Part shown: piece after piece, positions 19,221 to 26,643 of the stretch
Numbering within the stretch: position 1 is the stretch's first letter
How the letters are laid out: each line of letters begins with the position of its first letter
Source: Tropicibacter oceani
GTDB taxonomy: Bacteria > Pseudomonadota > Alphaproteobacteria > Rhodobacterales > Rhodobacteraceae
Length of the DNA: 64,000 bases
Assembly (NCBI RefSeq): GCF_029958925.1
Contig: NZ_CP124616.1
Coordinates: 2,294,001 to 2,358,000 of the forward strand
Direction: 5' to 3'
The notes under the pieces: model-generated
Told to the model about the DNA's origin: nothing
The model's input: the letters and a program-made list of their open reading frames with translations, nothing else
Databases searched by the model: none
Translations under genes and position numbers: made by a program

Positions 19221-19358
19221 GCTTTGTCCCTCAGCTGGATCTTATCTCCCCTAGCATAGCTGCCCTTCATGCACTTTGCAGCATCGACCAAAGTGGGCTC
19301 GAAGCGGTCATCGCGCTTTGAACCCGTCTTGGTGCTTGGATGCACTATCTACAGAAAT

Positions 19359-19384
19359 AGGTGCCCCCTTGGGGGCGCCTTTGT
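19359..19384 (-). terminator. Intrinsic terminator after the DUF4112 gene
   Basis: On the - strand, AGGCGCCCCC-AA-GGGGGCACCT forms a near-perfect stem followed by ATTTCT. It lies a few bases after the stop of the DUF4112 gene. On the + strand the tail is TTTGTCG, so it may act both ways. Confidence 0.65.
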
Positions 19385-19387
19385 CGT

Positions 19388-19810
19388 TCAGGCGGTGCGG
19401 GGCATCGGGGTGGCGGCCGCCATGTCCAGCCCGTTGGGCGGGCGCGGTGCGGATCTGGCCATTTGCCGGGCCTGGGCATGGGCGCGCAGCAGCGCGGCGT
19501 TGCGCAGGTTTGCCTTGAACCCGACGTCAAAGATGTCACCCAATAGCGGTACAAGGCCGATCAGCCAGTCGGCGCCAAGGTTGGACAGCATCCGCAGTTG
19601 CAGGCTGCGCGGCGCGTCCAGATCGCGGGCGGCCTTGACGATATAGAGCGAGGGCGCCAGCGCCAGCGCGTCGCCGATGCCCGGGACAAGGCCAAGAAGG
19701 CTGTCCCAGCCAAAGGTGATGCGGGTGAAGGGCAGGCGAAAGGCGTTGTCGAGGTTGCGGGCGATTGCCTCGGCCCGCTGTACCTTGGCCAGATCATCAT
19801 GCGGGGTCAT
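19388..19810 (-). CDS. DUF4112 domain-containing protein
   Basis: A 140-residue protein with the DUF4112 core: LDNAFRLPFTRITFGWDSLLGLVPGIGDALAL followed by GADWLIGLVPLLGDIFDVGFKAN. Two hydrophobic GxxPxxGD hairpins suggest membrane association. Function unknown. ATG 19810 is chosen; a GTG at 19819 would overlap the yqaE stop as GTGA and is a credible alternative. It is likely co-transcribed with yqaE. Confidence 0.82.
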   Translation of the reverse strand: MTPHDDLAKVQRAEAIARNLDNAFRLPFTRITFGWDSLLGLVPGIGDALALAPSLYIVKAARDLDAPRSLQLRMLSNLGADWLIGLVPLLGDIFDVGFKANLRNAALLRAHAQARQMARSAPRPPNGLDMAAATPMPRTA

Positions 19811-19815
19811 GGCGA

Positions 19816-19995
19816 TCACACGCGCTGCGGATTGTGGCCGGTGCGGGCGATGACCCAGACGGCGTGCACGATCCCGGGAATATAGCCCAGCAGGGTCAGC
19901 AGGATATTCAGCCAGAAGTGTTTGCCAAGGCCGACCTGAAGGAAGACACCAAGCGGCGGCAGGATGACGGCGAAGATGATGCGAATGAGGTCCAT
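19816..19995 (-). CDS. YqaE/Pmp3 family small membrane protein
   Basis: A 59-residue protein with two transmembrane helices: IIFAVILPPLGVFLQVGLG and WLNILLTLLGYIPGIVHAVW. Both carry the family PPLGVF and GYIPGIVHA motifs. Homologues (yeast Pmp3, bacterial YqaE) influence membrane potential and salt or stress tolerance. ATG 19995 has a GGGGGG stretch upstream as ribosome-binding site. The upstream open frame to 20409 is not coding. Confidence 0.9.
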   Translation of the reverse strand: MDLIRIIFAVILPPLGVFLQVGLGKHFWLNILLTLLGYIPGIVHAVWVIARTGHNPQRV

Positions 19996-20132
19996 TGGGC
20001 CCCCCTGTCTGTTGCGATTGCGTTCAGGAAGGCAACGCGGCAGGGGGCGAATGGTTCCATGGGGATGGTGGGTGACGCTGGTCGCCCTGCCGGGCGACGC
20101 CGCCCCACCCGCCATCCCGCAGGGGGCAGCGA

Positions 20133-20462
20133 TCAGCGGCGGGGGATCACGCCGATTTCGTTCAGGATCCGTTCGATCCCCGGCGGGGCGTTTGGAGAGA
20201 CCGTGGTTTTCAGGCTGTCGAACTGCGCGCGCAGCGTCTCTTTTTCCTTGCCTTTGCAGTCGTTCCACGGGCGGCCCTGCAGCGCCATGTGCAGCACATA
20301 GTAGCCGATGAAATGCGGGCGGGTGCCGGTTTCCAGCATCCGGCGATAGGCCTCGTGGGCGCCGAGGGACCGCAGGGTTTCGGCGTCGGGGATGCCGGCG
20401 CGTTTGCACTCGGCCTCGACGGCGGGGCCGAGGTTGCGGATGGAGGAAACCGGCGTGCTCAT
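20133..20462 (-). CDS. TfoX/Sxy C-terminal domain protein
   Basis: A 109-residue protein consisting only of the TfoX C-terminal domain: SIRNLGPAVEAECKRAGI, DAETLRSLGAHEAYRRML, then LHMALQGRPWNDC. In gammaproteobacteria TfoX/Sxy induces competence, but stand-alone C-terminal domains in alphaproteobacteria have no established role. The domain resembles helix-hairpin-helix DNA-binding folds. ATG 20462 overlaps the stop of the 48-residue gene at 20459-20605 (ATGA). Confidence 0.85.
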   Translation of the reverse strand: MSTPVSSIRNLGPAVEAECKRAGIPDAETLRSLGAHEAYRRMLETGTRPHFIGYYVLHMALQGRPWNDCKGKEKETLRAQFDSLKTTVSPNAPPGIERILNEIGVIPRR

Positions 20463-20605
20463 GTCAGGCGCTTGTCGACCTCTGCTTCGGGCAGGCCGTT
20501 CGACAGCAGATCGAAGGTGCCGGGGCCAAAGATTTCCAGGGCGGCGTCGTGGATGACGTTTTCGGGGCTGTGTGGGTCAGAGGTTTTTGTCGTGGGATCG
20601 TGCAT
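20459..20605 (-). CDS. Small conserved-looking protein coupled to the TfoX-like gene
   Basis: A 48-residue frame, MHDPTTKTSDPHSPENVIHD through AALEIFGPGTFDLLSNGLPE to AEVDKRLT. A TAG stop sits immediately before the ATG, fixing the start, and GGGAAG lies 4-9 nt upstream. The TGA overlaps the ATG of the TfoX-like gene, implying translational coupling. The protein is acidic and without membrane segments. No family is recognised. It is too short for many gene-finding thresholds. Confidence 0.6.
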   Translation of the reverse strand: MHDPTTKTSDPHSPENVIHDAALEIFGPGTFDLLSNGLPEAEVDKRLT

Positions 20606-20649
20606 CTACTTCCCTTAAGGTTGTGTCATCCGTAACGAGGACAACACTT

Positions 20650-22050
20650 ATGACGATTGACGTGACCATCCTGTCGGGCCTTCTTTTTCCAACCATGACA
20701 ACGCAGCCCGAGGGTTTCGAAGCCGTTCGATTGCTGGCGCCGCGCAGCGGGGACGCGATATCCGACCCCCAGATCGGGAGCTATGGGCTGGACCTTTGTC
20801 CTGATGCTGGCGACCGGGTTTTCGGCAGTTTCGGCAATGGTTTGCTTTTTGGCAATGCCGGAAATGACGTGCTTTGGAGCGCAACCGGCGCCGCCGAGCC
20901 ATTGATCGGTCCAAATGTACTGGTGGGCGGTGCCGGTGATGACAGGCTGTTTGGCCGGCTTGGCAACGATGTTCTGAGAGGTTGGTTCGGGAACGACCAG
21001 CTGTTCGGCGGCGCGGGCGATGATACCTTGTATGGCGACGAGGGCGACGACAGGTTGAATGGCGGCGAGGGATCGGACAGCCTGTTTGGCGGCGCGGGCA
21101 ACGATTGGATGTTCGGCGGGACGATCAACGAGCCAGGCAGTGAAACCCTGTTCGGCGGTGCCGGCAACGATGAACTGCTGGGCGGCATGGGCGATGATGT
21201 GCTGGTCGGCGGAACGGGAAATGACTTTCTGGGGGGCTGGTATGGCAACGACACCCTGCTGGGCGGCGAGGGGCAGGACCGGCTTCAGGGTGGGGAGGGC
21301 AACGATTTTCTGAATGGCGGCGATTCACGGGACTTGATGCGGGGCCAAAATGGCGACGATACGATGATCGGCGGCGATGGCCCCGATCTGATGATCGGCG
21401 GCGAGGGCGATGATTTCCTGTCCGGTGAAGAGGGCAACGATCGGCTTCTGGGCGAGAAGGGTAACAACACCATTTTCGGCGGTCCGGGCGACGATTTGAT
21501 GCTGGAGGGTCAGTTGATGTTCGGCGGCGATGGCAATGACACGATGCGGGGCGGGGCCTCGGACAACGTCATGCTGGGCGGGGCCGGAGAGGATTTGATG
21601 ATGTCCAGTTGGGGCAGTGACAGCATGGATGGCGCCGGTGGCGATGATCGTCTGATCGGCGGGCGTGGATACGATACGATGATCGGCGGGGGCGGCGACG
21701 ATGTGTTGATCGGCGGGCCCGGGAACGACGTTCTGGACGGGGGCGTCAGCAATGATTATCTGACAGGGGAGGCGGGCGACGACACCTTGACGGGCGGACC
21801 GGGGGCGGATGTCTTTGTATTCGAACGCAGAACGGGCCATGACATTGTCACCGACTTCGATGCGGTCAATGACGGCGACAAGATCAACCTGAGACGGGCC
21901 ACGGGGATTGTCGACTATGCCGATCTTGTCGCCAACCATATGACGCAGGTCGGGGACGATGTCGTGATCGGTTATCCCGGAAACTGGGAGTCCATGACAT
22001 TGGTAAACGTCGATATTTCGTCGCTGAGCGCGGAGAATTTTGTTTTCTGA
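20650..22050 (+). CDS. RTX calcium-binding repeat protein
   Basis: A 466-residue secreted protein built almost wholly of hemolysin-type nonapeptides (GGxGxDxLx), running from about residue 65 to 405 in several blocks. The repeats bind calcium and fold outside the cell as a parallel beta-roll. The C-terminal part (VFVFERRTGHDIVTDFDAVN ... SLSAENFVF) resembles the RTX tail (a peptidase-M10-type serralysin C-terminal region) that carries the type I secretion signal. No enzymatic domain is visible, and no type I exporter genes are nearby. ATG 20650 follows CGAGGAC. Confidence 0.88.
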   Translation: MTIDVTILSGLLFPTMTTQPEGFEAVRLLAPRSGDAISDPQIGSYGLDLCPDAGDRVFGSFGNGLLFGNAGNDVLWSATGAAEPLIGPNVLVGGAGDDRLFGRLGNDVLRGWFGNDQLFGGAGDDTLYGDEGDDRLNGGEGSDSLFGGAGNDWMFGGTINEPGSETLFGGAGNDELLGGMGDDVLVGGTGNDFLGGWYGNDTLLGGEGQDRLQGGEGNDFLNGGDSRDLMRGQNGDDTMIGGDGPDLMIGGEGDDFLSGEEGNDRLLGEKGNNTIFGGPGDDLMLEGQLMFGGDGNDTMRGGASDNVMLGGAGEDLMMSSWGSDSMDGAGGDDRLIGGRGYDTMIGGGGDDVLIGGPGNDVLDGGVSNDYLTGEAGDDTLTGGPGADVFVFERRTGHDIVTDFDAVNDGDKINLRRATGIVDYADLVANHMTQVGDDVVIGYPGNWESMTLVNVDISSLSAENFVF

Positions 22051-22051
22051 C

Positions 22052-22072
22052 CGCCAGGGGCTGACCCTGGCG
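22052..22072. terminator. Hairpin between convergent RTX and aminotransferase genes
   Basis: CGCCAGGG-GCTGA-CCCTGGCG is a perfect 8-bp stem just after the RTX stop and 30 nt from the convergent aminotransferase stop. It lacks a T-run on either strand, so it may be a transcript 3'-end stabiliser rather than an intrinsic terminator. Confidence 0.4.
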
Positions 22073-22101
22073 CGCAAAGCGCAAGGGGGCTTTGATAGCG
22101 A

Positions 22102-23283
22102 TCAGGTGGTCAGGTCCTTGGCAAAGGTGCAGAGTTCGCGCAGGGCCTGGGCCAGAAGCGCGTCTTCGACGGTGAGGGCGACGCGGATGTGCCCGGCCGC
22201 CGAAGCGCCAAAGCTTTCGCCCGGCATGACAGCGATATGGCGCGCGTCGAGCAGCCGTTCGGCAAAGTCGCGGCCCGACAGGCCGGTGGCGCGGATGTCG
22301 AGCATGACGTACATGGCGCCCTGGCTGGGGATGGCGGTGACGGTGTTCTGCGCGGCGAGGATATCGAGGGCCAGCGCGCGGCGGCGGCGAAAGGGCTCGC
22401 CGACTTCGGTTTCCAGCCAAGTGCCTTCGTTCAGGGCAAACAGGGCCGCGTCCTGGATATAACCGGGCACGCCGTAGTTGGTGTTGGTCGACAGGTCGAT
22501 CAGGTGTTTGATCGCCGGTTGCGGGCCAACGATCCAGCCGACACGAGAGCCGGTCATGGCGTGGCTTTTGGACATGGAGCCGATCACGAGGGTGCGCTCG
22601 GCCATGCCGGGCAGGGCGCGGGGCGAGAGGTGGTGGCCGTCCCAGATCTGGGTGTCATAGACTTCGTCCGAGATCAGCCAGAGGTCGTTGTCGATGCAGA
22701 CCTGTGCCAGCCCTTCGAGGGTTTCGCGCGGGTAGACGGTGCCGGTGGGGTTGTTGGGCGTGTTGATCAGCAGGCTGCGCGCGCCAGTTTCGCGGGCGAT
22801 GCGGTCGACGACTGCCGGATCGGGCAGAAAGGCGTCGCGGGCGCGGGTCGGGATGGCGACCGGAATGGCCGAGGCTCCGCGGACGGTGCCGGGGTAGGTG
22901 GCATAATAGGGGTCGATGTGCAGGGCGGTGTCGCCGGGCTGGCACAGGGCGATGTGGCTGGCAAACAGCGCCGCCTGACCGCCTGCGGTGATCACGACGT
23001 TGTCGGCGGTGGTATCGGTGCCGGTGCGCGCGGTGACGCGGGCGGCGATGGCGTCGCGCAGGGGGCGAATCCCCGGGACGGCGGCATAGCCGGTGTGGCC
23101 CGCGCGGGCCCGTTCGTGCATGTGATCAAGGATCATGGGGTGCGTGCGGATATCGTGTTCGCCGATGGTCAGTTCGGTCACCGGGGTGCCTGCGGCAATC
23201 ATCTGGCGGGCGCGGTAGAAGACCTCCCAGCCGTCGGAGCCGGCGGTGTTAAGCGTCTGGATGCGTTGCGAAAGTTCCGGCAT
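22102..23283 (-). CDS. Class I/II PLP-dependent aminotransferase
   Basis: A 393-residue fold-type I aminotransferase. The NTPNNPTG block (about 174-181), the PLP aspartate region SDEVYD (205-210) and the Schiff-base Lys239 in SMSKSHAMTGSRVGW are present. The arginine that binds the substrate carboxylate is expected in the C-terminal part. The substrate cannot be told from sequence. ATG 23283 (MPELSQRIQ) matches related proteins; the frame extends further upstream but is not coding. It lies upstream of and divergent from the GTA cluster. Confidence 0.88.
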   Translation of the reverse strand: MPELSQRIQTLNTAGSDGWEVFYRARQMIAAGTPVTELTIGEHDIRTHPMILDHMHERARAGHTGYAAVPGIRPLRDAIAARVTARTGTDTTADNVVITAGGQAALFASHIALCQPGDTALHIDPYYATYPGTVRGASAIPVAIPTRARDAFLPDPAVVDRIARETGARSLLINTPNNPTGTVYPRETLEGLAQVCIDNDLWLISDEVYDTQIWDGHHLSPRALPGMAERTLVIGSMSKSHAMTGSRVGWIVGPQPAIKHLIDLSTNTNYGVPGYIQDAALFALNEGTWLETEVGEPFRRRRALALDILAAQNTVTAIPSQGAMYVMLDIRATGLSGRDFAERLLDARHIAVMPGESFGASAAGHIRVALTVEDALLAQALRELCTFAKDLTT

Positions 23284-23395
23284 GTCGGCTCCTGCTTGGG
23301 GTGGGTCATCAGTGCCAGAGCGGGGCGGGGCGGGCAAGGGGGCTGCTGCCGATGTTAAGGTTCCGGAAATATATGTGAATGATTTCAGGGTCTTG

Positions 23396-23425
23396 CGTTC
23401 GGGCTGGGGTTTGACCCAGCGAACG
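23396..23425. promoter_or_regulatory. Palindromic operator candidate over the GTA -35 box
   Basis: CGTTC-GG-GCTGGG (23396-23408) is mirrored by CCCAGC-GAACG (23415-23425) around GTTTGA. The dyad covers the TTGACC -35 hexamer of the GTA promoter. A factor bound here would directly control initiation. Seen: the dyad and its overlap. Inferred: regulatory role; the binding protein is unknown. Confidence 0.45.
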
Positions 23426-23439
23426 GTCCGACGTATAAC
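23411..23439 (+). promoter_or_regulatory. Sigma-70-type promoter upstream of GTA g1
   Basis: TTGACC (23411-23416), a 17-nt spacer, then TATAAC (23434-23439). This is the closest match to a housekeeping consensus that I noticed in the window. Initiation would fall near 23446, about 107 nt before g1. The terminator at 23470-23502 lies inside the leader. Confidence 0.6.
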
Positions 23440-23469
23440 TTGTGACATGCTGGACGAGGTGTCAGCGAA

Positions 23470-23503
23470 ACGGCCCCTGGGTTTTCCCCGGGGCCGTTTT
23501 TGT
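23470..23503 (+). terminator. Intrinsic terminator/attenuator in the GTA leader
   Basis: AACGGCCCCTGGG-TTTT-CCCCGGGGCCGTTTTT: a long GC-rich stem with a T-run on the + strand. It is placed after the promoter and before g1 at 23553. Transcripts from 23446 would be cut to about 55 nt unless read through, so it may be an attenuator or the end of a small RNA. Confidence 0.75.
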
Positions 23504-23552
23504 TGCCGCGTCGCCTGGAGGGGGAAACCTACAGGCAAAAAAGGTGTCGAGC

Positions 23553-23918
23553 ATGAACAGAGCAGAAAACAACCGGCCCGTCCTGATCACGATCAAATCG
23601 GAGCTGGAGCGCCTTGAGCGGGATCGCGAGGAAATCGCGGCGATGCTGGAGGGACTGAAACAGGACTTGCAAAGCATGCAGGAAAGGCTGCGGAGCGGTG
23701 AGACCGAAAAGCGATCGGAAGGCGGATCGCTTTTGGGGGATCTGAAATATTGGCTGAGGCAAGCCAATGAGACGGAGAAAGAAATTGAAGCAATCAGACG
23801 CAAAGACTGTGCAATCGTCGAAGGCTATGGCCTTGACCTTGAACAGGCAGGCCTTGAGATCGGGTGCCGCCTGGCTGGCCTCCGCGCCTGCTGCGGTGCA
23901 GACGAGGTTTCTGGATGA
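23553..23918 (+). CDS. GTA g1, putative small terminase
   Basis: A 121-residue protein, mostly alpha-helical with a strong coiled coil (LITIKSELERLERDREEIAA, then MLEGLKQDLQSMQERL) and a charged C-terminal half. In R. capsulatus gp1 is described as the small terminase that recruits DNA to the packaging motor without strong sequence preference. ATG 23553 is preceded by AAAAGG. The 3' end overlaps the start region of g2 in another frame. Assignment rests mainly on position and coiled coil. Confidence 0.8.
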   Translation: MNRAENNRPVLITIKSELERLERDREEIAAMLEGLKQDLQSMQERLRSGETEKRSEGGSLLGDLKYWLRQANETEKEIEAIRRKDCAIVEGYGLDLEQAGLEIGCRLAGLRACCGADEVSG

Positions 23919-25197
23919 CATGACGATCGGGGAGCGCCTTGCGCTCCCCTTTTTGTTCGAGTTCTGGGCGCATGAGCACCAGTTGCCCCCCGAGGGCGAC
24001 TGGCGGTCCTGGGTGATCCTGGGCGGGCGCGGCGCGGGCAAGACGCGTGCCGGGGCCGAATGGGTGCGCAGCCAGGTCGAAGGCGCGCGGCCCCTGGACA
24101 AGGGGCGTTGCAAGCGTGTGGCGCTGGTCGGCGAGACGCTGGACCAGGTGCGCGAAGTGATGATTTTCGGCGACAGCGGCATAATCGCCTGTTCGCCGCC
24201 CGACCGCCGGCCGCAATGGGTGGCGACGCGTCGCTGCCTGGTCTGGCCCAATGGCGCCGAGGCCATGGCTTTTTCGGCCTTTGACCCGGAATCGCTGCGC
24301 GGGCCGCAGTTCGATGGCGCCTGGGCGGATGAACTGGCGAAATGGCCCAAGGCGCGCGAGACCTGGGACATGCTGCAGTTCGGGCTGCGTCTGGGTGATG
24401 ATCCGCGCGCCTGCGTGACGACGACGCCGCGCAACGTCGAGGTGTTGAAGGCGCTGCTGGAGCTGCCTTCGACTGCCGTGACGCATGCTCCGACCGAGGC
24501 GAACCGGGCGCATCTGGCGGACAGTTTCCTGGCCGAGGTGCGGGCGCGGTACGAAGGCACGCAGCTGGGAATGCAGGAACTGGACGGGATTTTGGTGGAC
24601 GAGGTCGACGGCGCGCTGTGGACGCGCGAGGGGCTGGAGGGCAACCGTGCCGGACTGGTGCCGCCTTTGGGCCGCATCGTGGTGGCGGTCGATCCGCCTG
24701 CGGGTGCGGGCAAATCCAGCGATGCCTGCGGGATCGTGGTGGCTGGCGTGGTACAGGACGGCCCGCCCAAGGACTGGCGCGCCTATGTTCTGGAGGATGC
24801 CAGCGTGCAGGGCCTGGGCCCGACGGGCTGGGCGACGGCGGTCTGCGAGGCGGCGAAACGCTGGAAGGCGGACCGGGTGGTGGCCGAGGTCAACCAGGGC
24901 GGCGCCATGGTGGAAAGCGTGCTGCAGACGGTCGATCCGATGCTGCCGGTGCGCAAGGTCCATGCCACCAAGGGCAAGGTGGCGCGGGCCGAGCCGGTGG
25001 CGGCGCTGTACGAGCAGGGGCGGGTTTTGCACAGCCGCGGGCTTGACCGGCTGGAAGCGCAGATGTGCCGGATGACCGGCGCGGGCTATGACGGCCAGGG
25101 CAGCCCCGACCGGGTCGATGCGCTGGTCTGGGCGATCAACGAATTGATGATCGACCCGGCGGGAAAATGGCAACGGCCGCAGGCGCGGCTGTTGTGA
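23827..25197 (+). CDS. GTA g2, large terminase (packaging ATPase/nuclease)
   Basis: Motor that translocates DNA into the capsid and cuts it by headful. With the start at 23827 it has 456 residues. Walker A GGRGAGKT at 66-73, a Walker-B-like FDGAWADE at 163-170, and an RNase-H-like nuclease domain in the C-terminal half (VAVDPPAG, VVAEVNQGG, DALVWAINEL). The frame is open back to 23767 and an ATG at 23920 lies directly after g1, so the start is uncertain; homologues usually have residues before the LPFLFEFWAHEHQLPPEGDW block, favouring 23827. Confidence 0.93.
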   Translation: MALTLNRQALRSGAAWLASAPAAVQTRFLDDMTIGERLALPFLFEFWAHEHQLPPEGDWRSWVILGGRGAGKTRAGAEWVRSQVEGARPLDKGRCKRVALVGETLDQVREVMIFGDSGIIACSPPDRRPQWVATRRCLVWPNGAEAMAFSAFDPESLRGPQFDGAWADELAKWPKARETWDMLQFGLRLGDDPRACVTTTPRNVEVLKALLELPSTAVTHAPTEANRAHLADSFLAEVRARYEGTQLGMQELDGILVDEVDGALWTREGLEGNRAGLVPPLGRIVVAVDPPAGAGKSSDACGIVVAGVVQDGPPKDWRAYVLEDASVQGLGPTGWATAVCEAAKRWKADRVVAEVNQGGAMVESVLQTVDPMLPVRKVHATKGKVARAEPVAALYEQGRVLHSRGLDRLEAQMCRMTGAGYDGQGSPDRVDALVWAINELMIDPAGKWQRPQARLL

Positions 25198-25231
25198 CGG
25201 GCCTGGCCGCAGGTGGACGGGTGGCATTCGT

Positions 25232-25262
25232 AACGCATTGATTTGTATGAAGTCATTGCGTT
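25232..25262. promoter_or_regulatory. Inverted repeat in the g2-g3 gap
   Basis: AACGCATTGA (25232-25241) and TCATTGCGTT (25253-25262) form a 10-bp inverted repeat with one central mismatch around an 11-nt loop. It lies in the only long non-coding gap of the early GTA genes. Operator, hairpin or promoter part are all possible. Confidence 0.3.
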
Positions 25263-25296
25263 GCGCCAGCACCGAACGGTGGTGGAAACCCCTCTT

Positions 25297-25321
25297 AATC
25301 TATCGGTCATAGATTGTTTTT
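25297..25321 (+). promoter_or_regulatory. AT-rich inverted repeat with T-tract in the g2-g3 gap
   Basis: AATCTAT-CGGTC-ATAGATT is a perfect 7-bp dyad at 25297-25315, followed by GTTTTTC. The AT-rich stem is weak for a terminator, while the dyad suits a protein-binding site. It is 135 nt upstream of the portal gene. Confidence 0.35.
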
Positions 25322-25449
25322 CGAAGACACGGGGCACCCCCCGACAGATTGATCCAGAACGTGAAAGCCGGGTCGACGGAAGGCTGCAAAGGCAGTTTCC
25401 GGGCGGTCGCCTGCGACCCGGCGCACAGCGAGGAAAAGGAGACTTGGCG

Positions 25450-26643
25450 ATGGTATTCGATTTTCTGCGGCGGGGCGGGACGGCGCCCAAGGGCGCGCCC
25501 GAAGCCAAGGCCTCGGCCACGGGGCCGGTGGTGGCGCATATGACGTCGGGCCGGGTGGCCTGGACGCCGCGCGACACGGTTTCGCTGACCAAGCAGGCCT
25601 TTGCCGGCAACCCGGTGGGCTTTCGCGCGGTCAAGCTGATCGCCGAGGCGGCGGCGGCGCTGCCGCTGGTGCTTCAGGACAGCGAGGCGCGCTATGCCGA
25701 GCATCCCTTGCTGAAGCTGGTCGCGGCGCCGAACCCGGCGCAGGGGCGGGCGGAACTGTTCGAGGCGCTTTATGGTCAGCTGCTGCTGTCGGGCGACGGC
25801 TATGTCGAGGCGGTGGCGGGCGAGACGGGTCTGCCGTTCGAGCTGCATGTGCTGCGCAGCGACCGGATGAGCCTGGTGCCTGGTTCCGATGGCTGGCCGG
25901 TGGCCTATGAATACGCGGTTGGCGGGCGCAAGCACCGCTTTGACGTGACGGGGCCGGTTTCGCCGATCTGCCACGTCAAGAATTTCCACCCGCAGGACGA
26001 CCACTATGGCCTGAGCCCGCTTCAGGCGGCGGCGCAGGCGGTGGATGTGCACAATTCGGCGTCGCGCTGGTCCAAGGGATTGTTGGACAACGCGGCGCGC
26101 CCGTCGGGGGCCATCGTCTGGAAGGGCACCGAAGGCCAGGGTCATCTGACCAACGAGCAATACGAGCGCCTGTCCGCCGAGTTGGAAAGCAACCACCAGG
26201 GCGCGCGCAACGCCGGGCGGCCGATGTTGCTGGAAGGCGGGCTGGATTGGCGGCCGATGGGGTTCAGCCCCTCGGACATGGAATTCCAGAAGACCAAGGA
26301 AGCCGCCGCGCGCGAGATTGCCGTTGCCTTTGGCGTGCCGCCGATGCTGCTGGGGATCCCCGGCGAGGCGACCTATTCGAACTATGCCGAGGCGCACCGG
26401 GCGTTTTACCGGCTGACCATCCTGCCACTGGCCACCCGAGTCAGCGCCAGCGTCGGGCGCTGGTTGTCGGGCTACCTGGGCGAAGAGGTGTCGCTGAAAC
26501 CGGATCTGGACCAGGTGCCAGCGTTGGCGACCGAGCGCGATGCGCAGTGGTCGCGGGTGTCGGGCGCCGATTTCCTGACCGCTGCGGAAAAGCGGCAGAT
26601 GCTGGGCCTGCCCGCGCTGCCCGAGGAGGACGGCGGTGCCTGA
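25450..26643 (+). CDS. GTA g3, HK97-family portal protein
   Basis: Forms the dodecameric ring at the unique capsid vertex through which DNA enters and leaves. It has 397 residues. The SLTKQAFAGNPVGFRAVKLIAEAAAALPL region, HVKNFHPQDDHYGLSPLQAA and the VAFGVPPMLLGIPGEATYSN block are typical of HK97-type portals. ATG 25450 follows AAGGAG. The frame is open upstream to 25243, but nothing there looks coding. Confidence 0.94.
   Translation: MVFDFLRRGGTAPKGAPEAKASATGPVVAHMTSGRVAWTPRDTVSLTKQAFAGNPVGFRAVKLIAEAAAALPLVLQDSEARYAEHPLLKLVAAPNPAQGRAELFEALYGQLLLSGDGYVEAVAGETGLPFELHVLRSDRMSLVPGSDGWPVAYEYAVGGRKHRFDVTGPVSPICHVKNFHPQDDHYGLSPLQAAAQAVDVHNSASRWSKGLLDNAARPSGAIVWKGTEGQGHLTNEQYERLSAELESNHQGARNAGRPMLLEGGLDWRPMGFSPSDMEFQKTKEAAAREIAVAFGVPPMLLGIPGEATYSNYAEAHRAFYRLTILPLATRVSASVGRWLSGYLGEEVSLKPDLDQVPALATERDAQWSRVSGADFLTAAEKRQMLGLPALPEEDGGA

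Noticed and set aside
19221-19358. tRNA or attachment site at the edge of the AT-rich islet
   Set aside because: No cloverleaf could be folded and no matching direct repeat was found at the other edge.
20650-22050. DNA-level tandem repeat or CRISPR-like array
   Set aside because: The repetition is at protein level (RTX nonapeptides); DNA units differ and there are no spacers.
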